Part shown: piece by piece, positions 1 to 7,037 of the stretch | Layout: each line of letters begins with the position of its first letter | Numbering within the stretch: the stretch's first letter is position 1 | NCBI RefSeq assembly: GCF_031457275.1 | Contig: NZ_JAVDWH010000001.1 | Span: forward strand, 496,001 to 560,000 | Length of the DNA stretch: 64,000 nucleotides | Direction: 5' to 3' | Origin: Aeromicrobium panaciterrae | GTDB lineage: Bacteria > Actinomycetota > Actinomycetes > Propionibacteriales > Nocardioidaceae | Program-made: the position numbers and the translations under genes | Notes under the pieces: model-generated | What the model was told of the DNA's origin: nothing | Databases searched by the model: none | The model's input: the letters and a program-made list of their open reading frames with translations, nothing else

Positions 1-2
1 GG

Positions 3-257
3 ATCTGTCGCATGCCGGGGTGCGATGCCACGATCCGCGATGACGACCACATTCATGACCACTCGCTCGGCGGACTCACGACAGCCGACAACGGCCAAGG
101 CCTCTGCAAGAGGTCGCACACCATCAAGTCTTTGCCGGGCTGGAAGGTCACGTCTCAGGGCAAGACCACGATCTGGCAGACACCGACTGGCCACACCTAC
201 CGCAGCGACCCGCCATCAGTGCTGCCCCGCAGCCAACCCGGCCACCTCCGCCAATAG
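3..257 (+). CDS. HNH endonuclease (13E12/DUF222-type), C-terminal fragment cut by window edge
   Basis: Only the last 84 codons lie in the window; the reading frame is open from the first base, so the gene begins upstream. The visible part reads CRMPGCD, then a DHIHDHSLGG stretch and TTADNGQGLCKRSHTIKS. This is the beta-beta-alpha HNH pattern with paired Cys and His/Asn metal ligands seen at the end of DUF222/13E12-repeat proteins. A tail of the WTxPTGHTYRSDPP type follows, also usual for that family. These proteins are presumed nucleases, often in many copies in actinobacteria and linked to phage or mobile DNA; no function can be assigned to this copy. The next gene is on the opposite strand and convergent. 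Confidence 0.75.
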   Translation: MCRMPGCDATIRDDDHIHDHSLGGLTTADNGQGLCKRSHTIKSLPGWKVTSQGKTTIWQTPTGHTYRSDPPSVLPRSQPGHLRQ

Positions 258-306
258 GTAGACATAAGCGGGCCTGCCAGCGCATTTCCCATCGAGACGC
301 GTTGGA

Positions 307-780
307 TCAGGATGGGAGCTGAACGAGCATGTAGGTCGCTGTTGCGCGAGCGAGATCTCGGCCCTCGGCGTCGCAGATCACGCATTCGGCACTCAGGATC
401 AGACGCCCGCGATGGACAACGCTGGCGCGCGCAGTTAGTGGGCCGCTCTTCGGTTGCCGGAAGTAGCGGATGTGCATATCGGTGGTGACCTGGATGTGCT
501 CCGTGTCGTTCAGCGATCGGGTGAGTGCCATAGCGGCGGTCACGTCGGCGAAAGTCGCAAGCATGCCGCCGTGCACCGTTCCAGGAGCCGATCCTGCCGT
601 CTCCGCGTTGAGTTCCATGGTCGTCTCGGCTGAACCCTCGGTGATCGAAACAATCGTGATTCCCATGCGGTCATGAAGGCGAACCAGTTCACGGTTCAGG
701 ATCGTGGCGGTCTCGAGATCGCCAGCGTTTAGGGCTGCAACGGCACGCTCGCGAACCGATGACTCAACTTCGTCCGACAT
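307..780 (-). CDS. PaaI-family hotdog-fold thioesterase
   Basis: A 157-residue protein with the single hotdog domain typical of PaaI/YdiI-type acyl-CoA thioesterases. The N-terminal half holds an amphipathic stretch (residues 1-35). The motif GTVHGGMLATFADVTAAMA follows near residues 86-104; its HGG and the acidic residue on the following helix are the usual active-site elements. Strands such as TDMHIRYFRQPKSGPL and ATYMLVQL complete the fold. Such enzymes hydrolyse acyl-CoA thioesters in the cytoplasm, in phenylacetate-type or general CoA recycling; the substrate cannot be told from sequence. It is divergent from the MFS transporter gene with only 38 bp between starts, so both promoters share this gap. 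Confidence 0.8.
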   Translation of the reverse strand: MSDEVESSVRERAVAALNAGDLETATILNRELVRLHDRMGITIVSITEGSAETTMELNAETAGSAPGTVHGGMLATFADVTAAMALTRSLNDTEHIQVTTDMHIRYFRQPKSGPLTARASVVHRGRLILSAECVICDAEGRDLARATATYMLVQLPS

Positions 781-806
781 CTGTCCAACCTACGCCTCCT
801 GCGCTC

Positions 807-812
807 TAGTCT
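807..812 (+). promoter_or_regulatory. -10 box of leaderless MFS promoter
   Basis: TAGTCT ends 6 nt before the GTG start at 819, which places the transcription start at or next to the start codon. No Shine-Dalgarno sequence precedes the GTG. The same spacing recurs at many genes in this window. No clear -35 was recognised. Confidence 0.5.
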
Positions 813-818
813 GGCGGG

Positions 819-2117
819 GTGACCGAGGCCAGCCCACAACAGCGAGGCGCGCTGCTGGTGTGGTTCGTCGGGCTGCTGATCTACCTGCTCGCGGTGTTCC
901 ACCGGTCGTCGCTGGCGGTTGCTGGTCTGGCTGCGACCGAGCGGTTCGACATCACGGCTGCGCAGCTGTCGACGTTCACGATGCTGCAGCTGCTGGTCTA
1001 CACCGCGATGCAGATCCCGGTGGGGCTGATCCTCGATCGCTTCGGCTCACGCCGCGTCATGCTCACCGGGCTGGTGACGCTCACGGCGGCGCAGACGTTG
1101 TTCGCGGTCGCCGACACGTACGCGATCGCCCTCATCGCGCGAGTCATCGTCGGCATCGGCGACGCCATGATCTTTGTGTGTCTCCTCCGCTTGGTGAACA
1201 CCTGGTTCGTGCCTCGTCGCATCCCGTTCTTCACGCAGATGACCGGCGTCCTCGGTCAGCTCGGCGCAATCATCGCGGCGGTGCCGATGACGTTGGCACT
1301 GCGCGAGCTCGGCTGGACCAAGGCGTATCTCCTTGCCGCGGCGATCGGCATCGTCCTTCTGATCGCACTCCTGATCTTCATTCGCGACTCGCCAGTTGAG
1401 CGATCCGCGAGCGGCCCGGCGATGTCGCTCACCACGATCCGACGCAGCCTGGCCGAGTCGTGGGAGCACCCCGGCACGCGCCTGGGCTTGTGGACGCATT
1501 TCACAACGCAGTTCAGCGCCACGACGCTCGGACTCCTGTGGGGCTATCCGTTCTTCGTACGCGGCGAGAATCTGTCCTCGGGGCAGGCCGGCGCGTTGCT
1601 GACGATCTTGGTGGTCGCGGTCATGGCGGCCGGCCCGGCGTTGGCGTGGTTCATCACCCGACACCCGTGGCACCGCTCAACACTGGTGCTCGCGATCGTC
1701 TCGGCGATTGTCGTGATGTGGACCATCGTGCTGGCGTGGCGAGGGGATGCGCCGTTCTGGTTGCTGGTCCTCCTGATGGTCGCGGTGGGCGTCGGTGGCC
1801 CTGCCTCGATGATCGGCTTCGACTTCGGGCGGTCGTTCAATCCCGAGCATCGCATGGGAGCAGCCATCGGCATCATCAACCAGGGCGGATTCTTCGCCAG
1901 CCTCGTGCTGGTCATTGCGATCGGCATCATCCTCGACTGGCGAACGCCCGGCAGCAGCACGGCGTACACACCCGAGGCATTCCGCTGGGCGATGTCGTTC
2001 CAGTACGTGCTCTGGGGGATCGGGCTGGTCCAGATCTGGCGCTACCGAGTGCAGGTGCGTGCCACGATCATGCGTGATGAACCCGAGGCGTACGGGCGCA
2101 CTCGCGAGCTCGGCTAG
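819..2117 (+). CDS. MFS transporter
   Basis: A 432-residue integral membrane protein with about 12 hydrophobic segments and the major-facilitator layout. Helix 1 is at residues 9-30 (LLVWFVGLLIYLLAVFHRSS). The loop 2/3 signature is LILDRFGSRRVML (a D-R-x-G-x-R-R variant), and a central cytoplasmic loop near residues 190-215 (RDSPVERSAS) splits two six-helix halves. The GTG start is chosen because a TAGTCT -10 lies just upstream and the protein begins at a plausible cytoplasmic tail. Substrate is unknown. It is followed 33 bp later by a VOC-family gene on the same strand, perhaps co-transcribed. Confidence 0.8.
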   Translation: MTEASPQQRGALLVWFVGLLIYLLAVFHRSSLAVAGLAATERFDITAAQLSTFTMLQLLVYTAMQIPVGLILDRFGSRRVMLTGLVTLTAAQTLFAVADTYAIALIARVIVGIGDAMIFVCLLRLVNTWFVPRRIPFFTQMTGVLGQLGAIIAAVPMTLALRELGWTKAYLLAAAIGIVLLIALLIFIRDSPVERSASGPAMSLTTIRRSLAESWEHPGTRLGLWTHFTTQFSATTLGLLWGYPFFVRGENLSSGQAGALLTILVVAVMAAGPALAWFITRHPWHRSTLVLAIVSAIVVMWTIVLAWRGDAPFWLLVLLMVAVGVGGPASMIGFDFGRSFNPEHRMGAAIGIINQGGFFASLVLVIAIGIILDWRTPGSSTAYTPEAFRWAMSFQYVLWGIGLVQIWRYRVQVRATIMRDEPEAYGRTRELG

Positions 2118-2150
2118 GACCGTACCCACCTATACGTTCAGGAGAATCAG

Positions 2151-2639
2151 ATGCCGATCGACCACGGACCGATTGCCCAACTGGCGTGGGTGACCGACGA
2201 CATCGGGCGCACCGAGGAGTTCCTCACCGCCAGCATGGGCGCAGGTCCGTGGACTCGGATTCCGGATCTGCACTTCGGGCCAGCGGACTGCACACTTCAT
2301 GGCAAGCCGGCTGACTTCATCGCGCACATCTCGATCGGCTACGTCGCTGACTTGCAACTGGAGATCATTCAGCCGGTCTCAGGTGAATCGATCTACACCG
2401 AGTTCTTGGCCAGCTCAGGTCCTGGATTTCACCACGTCTGCTTCATTCCGGACGACTTCGATCAGACCATCGAGCGCCTGACTCTTGCGGGTTCTCCGGT
2501 CGTCCAGGCGGGATCCATGGCGGGCATGATGCGGTTCGCGTACGTCCCTGGAGCGGACGATGGGGCGCCATTCATCGAGTTCGCCGAGATGAGCCCCGAG
2601 ATTGCGGACTTCTTCGCGACGATCAAGGGCGGCGCGTGA
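2151..2639 (+). CDS. VOC (glyoxalase/bleomycin-resistance) family protein
   Basis: 162 residues with two paired beta-alpha-beta-beta-beta modules. The N-terminal module starts IAQLAWVTDDIGRTEEFL, the usual first strand and helix of methylmalonyl-CoA epimerase-like VOC proteins. The second module begins GPGFHHVCFIPDDFDQTI, whose His is a likely metal ligand. A late acidic residue (APFIEFAEM) supplies another ligand position. Family members are metal-dependent isomerases, lyases or dioxygenases, or metal-free binding proteins; the substrate here is not evident. It follows the MFS gene on the same strand. ATG at 2151 has GGAGAA 7 nt upstream as ribosome site. Confidence 0.7.
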   Translation: MPIDHGPIAQLAWVTDDIGRTEEFLTASMGAGPWTRIPDLHFGPADCTLHGKPADFIAHISIGYVADLQLEIIQPVSGESIYTEFLASSGPGFHHVCFIPDDFDQTIERLTLAGSPVVQAGSMAGMMRFAYVPGADDGAPFIEFAEMSPEIADFFATIKGGA

Positions 2640-2668
2640 GGGGTTCGAATCGGAGTCCTCTGAGGTCT

Positions 2669-2713
2669 ATGCAAAACACCCCATCACAAAGAGCGTGATG
2701 AGGTGTTTTGCAT
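2669..2713. terminator. Strong hairpin between VOC gene and tRNA-Ser
   Basis: A 19-bp stem (2669-2687 with 2695-2713; one C/T difference) around a 7-nt loop. It reads ATGCAAAACACC... and its complement, so it ends in A/T-rich sequence in both directions. It lies 6 nt past the 3' end of tRNA-Ser (minus strand) and 29 nt past the VOC stop codon (plus strand), fitting a bidirectional terminator. Confidence 0.75.
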
Positions 2714-2719
2714 TGACGG

Positions 2720-2804
2720 CGGAGGATAGGGGATTCGAACCCCTGAGAGCTTTCACTCAACCCGCTTTCCAAGCGAGCGCACTAGGCCACTATGCGAATC
2801 CTCC
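2720..2804 (-). tRNA. tRNA-Ser (GGA anticodon)
   Basis: On the minus strand the 7-bp acceptor stem GGAGGAT/ATCCTCC closes an 85-nt cloverleaf with a long variable arm, as expected for serine tRNAs. The anticodon loop reads CTTGGAAAG with anticodon GGA (complement of 2767-2769). The T-arm is CAGGGGTTCGAATCCCCT. CCA is not encoded. The tRNA sits close to ffs and upstream of dnaX, an arrangement also seen in mycobacteria. Confidence 0.95.
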
Positions 2805-2927
2805 GCGGACGAGGTTACCGGTCGGGGAGGCTGCGAGACGAATCGGGACCGACTGAGCAACCGGGCTGCCGCGGGCATAGTGAAAACCCCCACCCGGAAT
2901 AGCGCTCACAGCCGTAGCATCAGCCAC

Positions 2928-3413
2928 ATGTTCCGCGCCGTAGCTGCCGTGATGCTGACCGTGCTCGCTGTCTCTGCCTGCGATGGCAGTGACGGCAACA
3001 GCGACAAGGCTGAGCCTTCTCCGTCGGCGGCGACCGTCACCGTTACGCCGTCGGCCACCACGACACCCACCCCGAAGCCATCGGCCACACCGACGAAGAA
3101 GGCCGCCAAGCCCGCAGTGAAGTCTCTGTCGACGGCTGGCCGCGAGTGCACAGTTCTCGAGGAATCATTGCGACTCTTCCCGGGCCACAACCTCTCGATC
3201 GCCAACCGCGGCCATTACCTGCACGAGGTACGGGAACTGCAGTCGATGGTCAATGGCGCGGGCGACGGTACGAAGTGCATTCCTGAGGATGGCGACTTCG
3301 GACCGGTGACCACGAAGGCCGTCAAGGCATTTCAGACCAAGAACGGCCTCGTCGTCGATGGTCTCGTCGGCGAGCAGACCTGGAACCAGCTCAATCTGGT
3401 CCTGTCTCACTAG
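2928..3413 (+). CDS. Peptidoglycan-binding domain lipoprotein
   Basis: 161 residues from ATG 2928; an upstream in-frame GTG (2880) would only add a polar tail before the signal peptide, so it is not used. Residues 1-19 form a lipoprotein signal ending in the lipobox LAVSAC, so the mature protein should be anchored on the outer face of the membrane. A low-complexity Ser/Pro/Thr/Lys linker follows (residues about 25-70, rich in TPKPSATPTKKAAK). The C-terminal third is a PG_binding_1 domain (LHEVRELQSMV... GDFGPVTTKAVKAFQ...GLVGEQTWNQL). It probably tethers to cell-wall glycan; no catalytic domain is present. It stands alone between tRNA-Ser and the SRP RNA. Confidence 0.8.
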   Translation: MFRAVAAVMLTVLAVSACDGSDGNSDKAEPSPSAATVTVTPSATTTPTPKPSATPTKKAAKPAVKSLSTAGRECTVLEESLRLFPGHNLSIANRGHYLHEVRELQSMVNGAGDGTKCIPEDGDFGPVTTKAVKAFQTKNGLVVDGLVGEQTWNQLNLVLSH

Positions 3414-3436
3414 CGTTCGCGGGCATTGCGCCCGAG

Positions 3437-3466
3437 TTGGGTGCTGCCCCAACGCCTCCGTATGAT
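3437..3466 (+). promoter_or_regulatory. Promoter of SRP RNA
   Basis: TTGGGT (3437-3442) and TATGAT (3461-3466) with an 18-bp spacer. The predicted start is at about 3472, where the SRP RNA closing stem begins. Confidence 0.65.
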
Positions 3467-3471
3467 GGAGT

Positions 3472-3562
3472 CAGCCCCTCGCGCGGCGACACATCACCCA
3501 ACTCCCCCAGGGCCGGAAGGCAGCAAGGGTCAGTGAGCTCTGTCGGGTGCGCGAGGGGTCCT
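3472..3562 (+). ncRNA. ffs: Small signal recognition particle RNA (4.5S type)
   Basis: A 10-bp closing stem (3475-3484 CCCCTCGCGC with 3549-3558 GCGCGAGGGG) flanks the hallmark SRP core: GGCCGGAAGGCAGCAAGGGT at 3511-3530, with the GGAA tetraloop and the asymmetric loop that binds Ffh. Length of about 90 nt matches the short bacterial SRP RNA. It is transcribed toward the convergent acyl-CoA dehydrogenase gene. Confidence 0.93.
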
Positions 3563-3570
3563 TCATGCCC

Positions 3571-4704
3571 TCAGGGCAGCGGTTCAATCACTCCGTGATC
3601 GTCGAGCCGCTCGACCAACAGGGCCAGGTGATGGCGACCATCGCCGAGTGTGTGGTCGATCGCCGTGAGGCGGCTGGTGAAGTGACCAACGCTGTACTCC
3701 GCCGTCATACCGATGCCACCGTGCAGCTGGATCGCTTCCTTGCCGATGTGTCGCCCGGCCTTGCTGACCTGGAGCTTGGCGCGTGACGCGGCCTCCTGAG
3801 CATCGCCGCCATCGAGCAGCACCAACGTCGCCCAGGTGACGACGCTGCGGGCGAGCTCGAGCTCGACGTACATGTCGGCTGCCCGGAACGTGAGGGCCTG
3901 GAAGGTGCTCAGCGGTACGCCGAACTGCTTGCGGGTCTTGAGGTACTCCGTCGTCTGCTCGAGCGCCGACTGCATGGCACCAAGCGACTCGTGTCCGTAC
4001 GCGATCTGCGCTTCGGCGATGACCTTCGCGATGACGCCCGACTGGTCTCCTGCTTCGCCGAGCGGTGTCGCCGGGGTTGCGTTGAGACCGATGCGTGCAG
4101 CACGGCCACCTTCGAACGTGGCGTAACCGTCACGAGTCAGGCCTTCGGCGTCAGGCTTCACCAAGAACAGTCCGGTGCCACCGTCGACTGCCGCGCTGAC
4201 GATCAGCAGGTCGGCGCGTGCGCCACCGATGACGGGCTCCTTGACGCCGGTCAGCGTCCAGGCGTCGCCGCTCTTGGTCGCGGTCACGCCAGCACCGGCC
4301 TCGCTGTAGCGCTGCCCCGGCTCGTTGTGAGCGAACACGGGTACGAGCGTGCCCTCGGACAAGGCACCGAGGATCTCGGCTCGCTGCTCGTCAGTGCCTG
4401 CTGCAGCGATGAGTCCGCCCGCGAGTACGACCGCTTCGACATACGGCTCGGGCGCGATGACCCGTCCGATCTCTTCGGCGACGATCGAGACTTCAACCGG
4501 ACCTGCGCCCATTCCGCCGTCGGCCTCAGCGAACGGGAGACCCAGAGCGCCCATTTCAGCGAGCTGTGCCCAGGTCTTCTCGTCCCAGCCCGGATCCTGC
4601 TTGGTCACGGCACGACGAGTCTCCGAGGACTCGTACGACTTGCCGAGCAGTCCACGTACGGCATCGCGCAGCGCGACCTGTTCTGCATCGAGTGTGAAGT
4701 CCAT
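3571..4704 (-). CDS. Acyl-CoA dehydrogenase, second subunit
   Basis: 377 residues with the acyl-CoA dehydrogenase fold: an N-terminal alpha-helical domain (MDFTLDAEQVALRDAVRGLL), a central beta domain (residues about 120-210) and a C-terminal four-helix domain. The latter contains RKQFGVPLSTFQALTFRAADM and the QLHGGIGMTAEYSVGHF motif used for FAD contact. The usual catalytic YEGT segment is not present; the C-terminus reads TLGDGRHHLALLVERL. It lies one base after the other dehydrogenase gene on the same strand. Together they resemble the heteromeric actinobacterial FadE pairs, in which one chain carries the catalytic base. Electrons would pass to ETF. Substrate is unknown. Confidence 0.85.
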   Translation of the reverse strand: MDFTLDAEQVALRDAVRGLLGKSYESSETRRAVTKQDPGWDEKTWAQLAEMGALGLPFAEADGGMGAGPVEVSIVAEEIGRVIAPEPYVEAVVLAGGLIAAAGTDEQRAEILGALSEGTLVPVFAHNEPGQRYSEAGAGVTATKSGDAWTLTGVKEPVIGGARADLLIVSAAVDGGTGLFLVKPDAEGLTRDGYATFEGGRAARIGLNATPATPLGEAGDQSGVIAKVIAEAQIAYGHESLGAMQSALEQTTEYLKTRKQFGVPLSTFQALTFRAADMYVELELARSVVTWATLVLLDGGDAQEAASRAKLQVSKAGRHIGKEAIQLHGGIGMTAEYSVGHFTSRLTAIDHTLGDGRHHLALLVERLDDHGVIEPLP

Positions 4705-4705
4705 G

Positions 4706-5884
4706 TCAGCCCCTCAGTCCCAAGATCGTTCCGGCGATGATCGTGCGCTGAATCTCGTTGGAGCCGCCGTAGATGGAGGCTTTGCGGAAGTTGAGGTAGT
4801 ACGGCGTCGACACCTTGTTCCAGTCGGCCAGATCGGATTCCGGACCTGCGCCGGACGCCAGCGACGCCGGACCGCCCATGTCGACGTACAGCTCGGTGAC
4901 TGCCTGTTGCAGCTCAGTGCCGCGAAGCTTGAGTACGGACGACGCAGGGTGTGGCTTGCCATCAGTCGAATGGGCGACCACGCGCAGAGCGGTGAGCTCG
5001 AGGGCGAGCAGTTCGTTCTCGAGGTCGGCGATCTGCGAGGCGTACAGCGGATCGTCGAGCAGTGAGGTCCCGCCGGGTCCGGCCGTCTTGGCGTAGTCCT
5101 TGGCAGCCGAGAGCGAACGCTTGGTTGCGCCTACCGGCGCGACCCCGACTCGTTCGTTGCCGAGGAGGAACTTTGCGTAGTCCCAGCCCTTGTTCTCCTC
5201 GCCCACCAGGTTCTCGGCGGGCACGCGGACGTTGTCGAAGAACACTTCGTTGACCTCGAAGCCGCCGTCGATCAGCTCGATCGGGCGGACCGTGACGCCG
5301 GGGGTGGTCATGTCGATCAGCAGGAACGAAATGCCCGCCTGCTTCTTGGCCTCCGGATCCGTGCGGACCAGATTGAAGATCCAGTCGCCGTACTGGCCGA
5401 GGGTCGTCCAGGTCTTCTGGCCGTTGACGACGTACTCGTCGCCTTCCTTGACCGCGGTGGTGCGGAGCGAGGCGAGGTCGGAGCCGGAGTCGGGCTCGGA
5501 GAAGCCCTGCGACCACCAGATGTCGAGGTTGGCCGTCTTGGGAAGGAAGCGTTCCTTGAGCTCCTGCGAGCCGAAGGCCGCGATGACCGGTCCGACCATG
5601 CCGGCGTTGAACGCCAGGGGGATCGGCACGTTGGCGAGCTGCATCTCCTCGTGCCAGATGTGTCGCTGCAGAGGAGTCCAGTCCTTGCCACCCCACTCGA
5701 CCGGCCAGTTGGGTACGGCGATGCCACCGGCGTTCAGCGCCTGCTGCGCCTCGACGATCTGCTCCTTGGTGAGCTCATGTCGAGCCGCGACGGTGTCGCG
5801 GATTTCCTTGGACACCTTGGTTGTGAAGAACTCGCGCATTTCCTCGCGGAATGCAACGTCCTCGTCAGACAGCTGAAGTCTCAT
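4706..5884 (-). CDS. Acyl-CoA dehydrogenase, first subunit
   Basis: 392 residues from ATG 5884, preceded by AGGAG at a good distance; an in-frame ATG at 5926 would lie upstream of that site and over the operator, so it is rejected. The three acyl-CoA dehydrogenase domains are complete, with FAD/substrate motifs GFSEPDSGSDLASL and KTWTTLGQYGDW. The helix that holds Glu376 in medium-chain enzymes reads IYGGSNEIQR, with Gly in place of the catalytic Glu. A Glu in GNERVG may serve instead, as in isovaleryl-CoA dehydrogenase. First gene of a two-gene operon with the downstream dehydrogenase; an inverted repeat at 5904-5920 overlaps its upstream region. Confidence 0.87.
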   Translation of the reverse strand: MRLQLSDEDVAFREEMREFFTTKVSKEIRDTVAARHELTKEQIVEAQQALNAGGIAVPNWPVEWGGKDWTPLQRHIWHEEMQLANVPIPLAFNAGMVGPVIAAFGSQELKERFLPKTANLDIWWSQGFSEPDSGSDLASLRTTAVKEGDEYVVNGQKTWTTLGQYGDWIFNLVRTDPEAKKQAGISFLLIDMTTPGVTVRPIELIDGGFEVNEVFFDNVRVPAENLVGEENKGWDYAKFLLGNERVGVAPVGATKRSLSAAKDYAKTAGPGGTSLLDDPLYASQIADLENELLALELTALRVVAHSTDGKPHPASSVLKLRGTELQQAVTELYVDMGGPASLASGAGPESDLADWNKVSTPYYLNFRKASIYGGSNEIQRTIIAGTILGLRG

Positions 5885-5903
5885 GCTCGGCTCCTGTAAC
5901 TTT

Positions 5904-5920
5904 TTGCACCGTGAGTGCAA
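5904..5920. promoter_or_regulatory. Palindromic operator between dehydrogenase operon and hydrolase gene
   Basis: TTGCACCGTGAGTGCAA is a perfect 6+5+6 inverted repeat, 20 bp from the start codon of the divergent dehydrogenase operon. The size suits a TetR- or GntR-type dimer. No regulator gene adjoins it in this window. Confidence 0.5.
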
Positions 5921-6002
5921 CTTCATCGTAGGCTCAGCATCGTATGCGTCGGCTTGGCCCCCAGCGTATGTTCAATTTGCAGCACTAGCAGGAGGAATGT
6001 TG

Positions 6003-6995
6003 ATGAGCGCGAGCGCGTGGGTCGCTGACGACCTCGGCACGGGGTACGAGCAGCTGACGATTCCGCTGGGCACCGACCCTGATGGTGAGGGGACGATCGA
6101 AGCAACCCTCGTACGGCGAACGCCTCCAGCGAAGACTGAAGCCGCCGTGATCTACGTGCACGGATTCAGCGACTACTTCTTCCAGACCGAGCTCGCCGAC
6201 TTCTTCGCGGACCGGGGCTTCGCGTTCTACGCGCTTGACCTGCGCAAGTGCGGACGTTCGCGTCGTGAAGGGCAGACGGGCCATTTCGTCTCCGACCTGT
6301 CCCTGTATGACAAGGAGCTTGATCAGGCGCTCGCGATCGTCCGGGAAGAAACCGGGGGCAAGCCGATCGTCCTGTCGGGCCATTCGACGGGTGGGCTTGT
6401 TCTCTCTCTGTGGCTTGATCGACTCAACAAGAAGCCGGGCGGATCGGCTGGAGCTGGCGTCGTGGGGCTCATCCTCAACAGCCCGTGGTTCGACCTCCAG
6501 GGCAAGGCGTGGATGCGCTCGGTAGGCACCAAGGCGATCGCCGGTGTTGCGAAGGTCAAGCCGACGACGCCGATCAACTTGCCCGCGACGGATGCCTACG
6601 GCACGAGCCTGCACGTGAGCGCCCACGGCGAGTGGGACTTCAACACCTCGTTCAAGCCACTCAACGGATTCCCGGTCACCTTCGGCTGGCTGACGGCGAT
6701 CCGCCGCGGCCACGCTCAACTGCACAAGGGACTCGACGTCGGAGTGCCGTCGCTGGTGCTTCGCTCGTCCAAGACTCGGTTCGCTCGTACGTGGTCTGAG
6801 GCTGTCGACGAAGCGGATGCGGTGCTCGACGTGAAGCAGATCGCCCGATGGGCCGGTTGCCTGGGGAATGCGCTCACTTCGCTGCCGATTGAGAACGCCA
6901 GACACGACGTTTTCATCTCCAAGGACGTGCCGCGCAAGGCTGCGTTCGCGGCTGTCGACACCTGGCTGCGCTCCACCTCGCTGATCCCTTCCTGA
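6003..6995 (+). CDS. Alpha/beta hydrolase (lysophospholipase-like)
   Basis: 330 residues. The start is set at ATG 6003 because GGAGG (5991-5995) lies 7 nt upstream; ATG 5997 is too close to it. The protein shows the serine-hydrolase order: an oxyanion strand (AVIYVHGFSDYFFQ), the nucleophile elbow VLSGHSTGGLVLS (G-H-S-T-G), and a late His in IENARHDVF. DLRKCGRSRREGQTGHFVSDLSLYDKELDQAL resembles Hydrolase_4/monoglyceride-lipase-type enzymes. No signal peptide, so cytoplasmic. It is divergent from the acyl-CoA dehydrogenase pair, which fits a lipid- or ester-degrading locus, but the substrate is not known. Confidence 0.78.
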   Translation: MSASAWVADDLGTGYEQLTIPLGTDPDGEGTIEATLVRRTPPAKTEAAVIYVHGFSDYFFQTELADFFADRGFAFYALDLRKCGRSRREGQTGHFVSDLSLYDKELDQALAIVREETGGKPIVLSGHSTGGLVLSLWLDRLNKKPGGSAGAGVVGLILNSPWFDLQGKAWMRSVGTKAIAGVAKVKPTTPINLPATDAYGTSLHVSAHGEWDFNTSFKPLNGFPVTFGWLTAIRRGHAQLHKGLDVGVPSLVLRSSKTRFARTWSEAVDEADAVLDVKQIARWAGCLGNALTSLPIENARHDVFISKDVPRKAAFAAVDTWLRSTSLIPS

Positions 6996-7022
6996 TCGGG
7001 GTCGTCAGCGTCGTACGAGGTC

Positions 7023-7030
7023 TATAGAGT
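7023..7030 (+). promoter_or_regulatory. -10 region of dnaX (leaderless)
   Basis: TATAGAGT contains overlapping TATAGA and TAGAGT -10 matches ending 7 nt before the GTG start of dnaX. No Shine-Dalgarno sequence is present. Confidence 0.45.
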
Positions 7031-7037
7031 TCGGGAC

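Noticed and set aside
3547..3786. 79-codon frame overlapping the SRP RNA 3' end
   Set aside because: It is antisense to the acyl-CoA dehydrogenase and starts inside a structured RNA.
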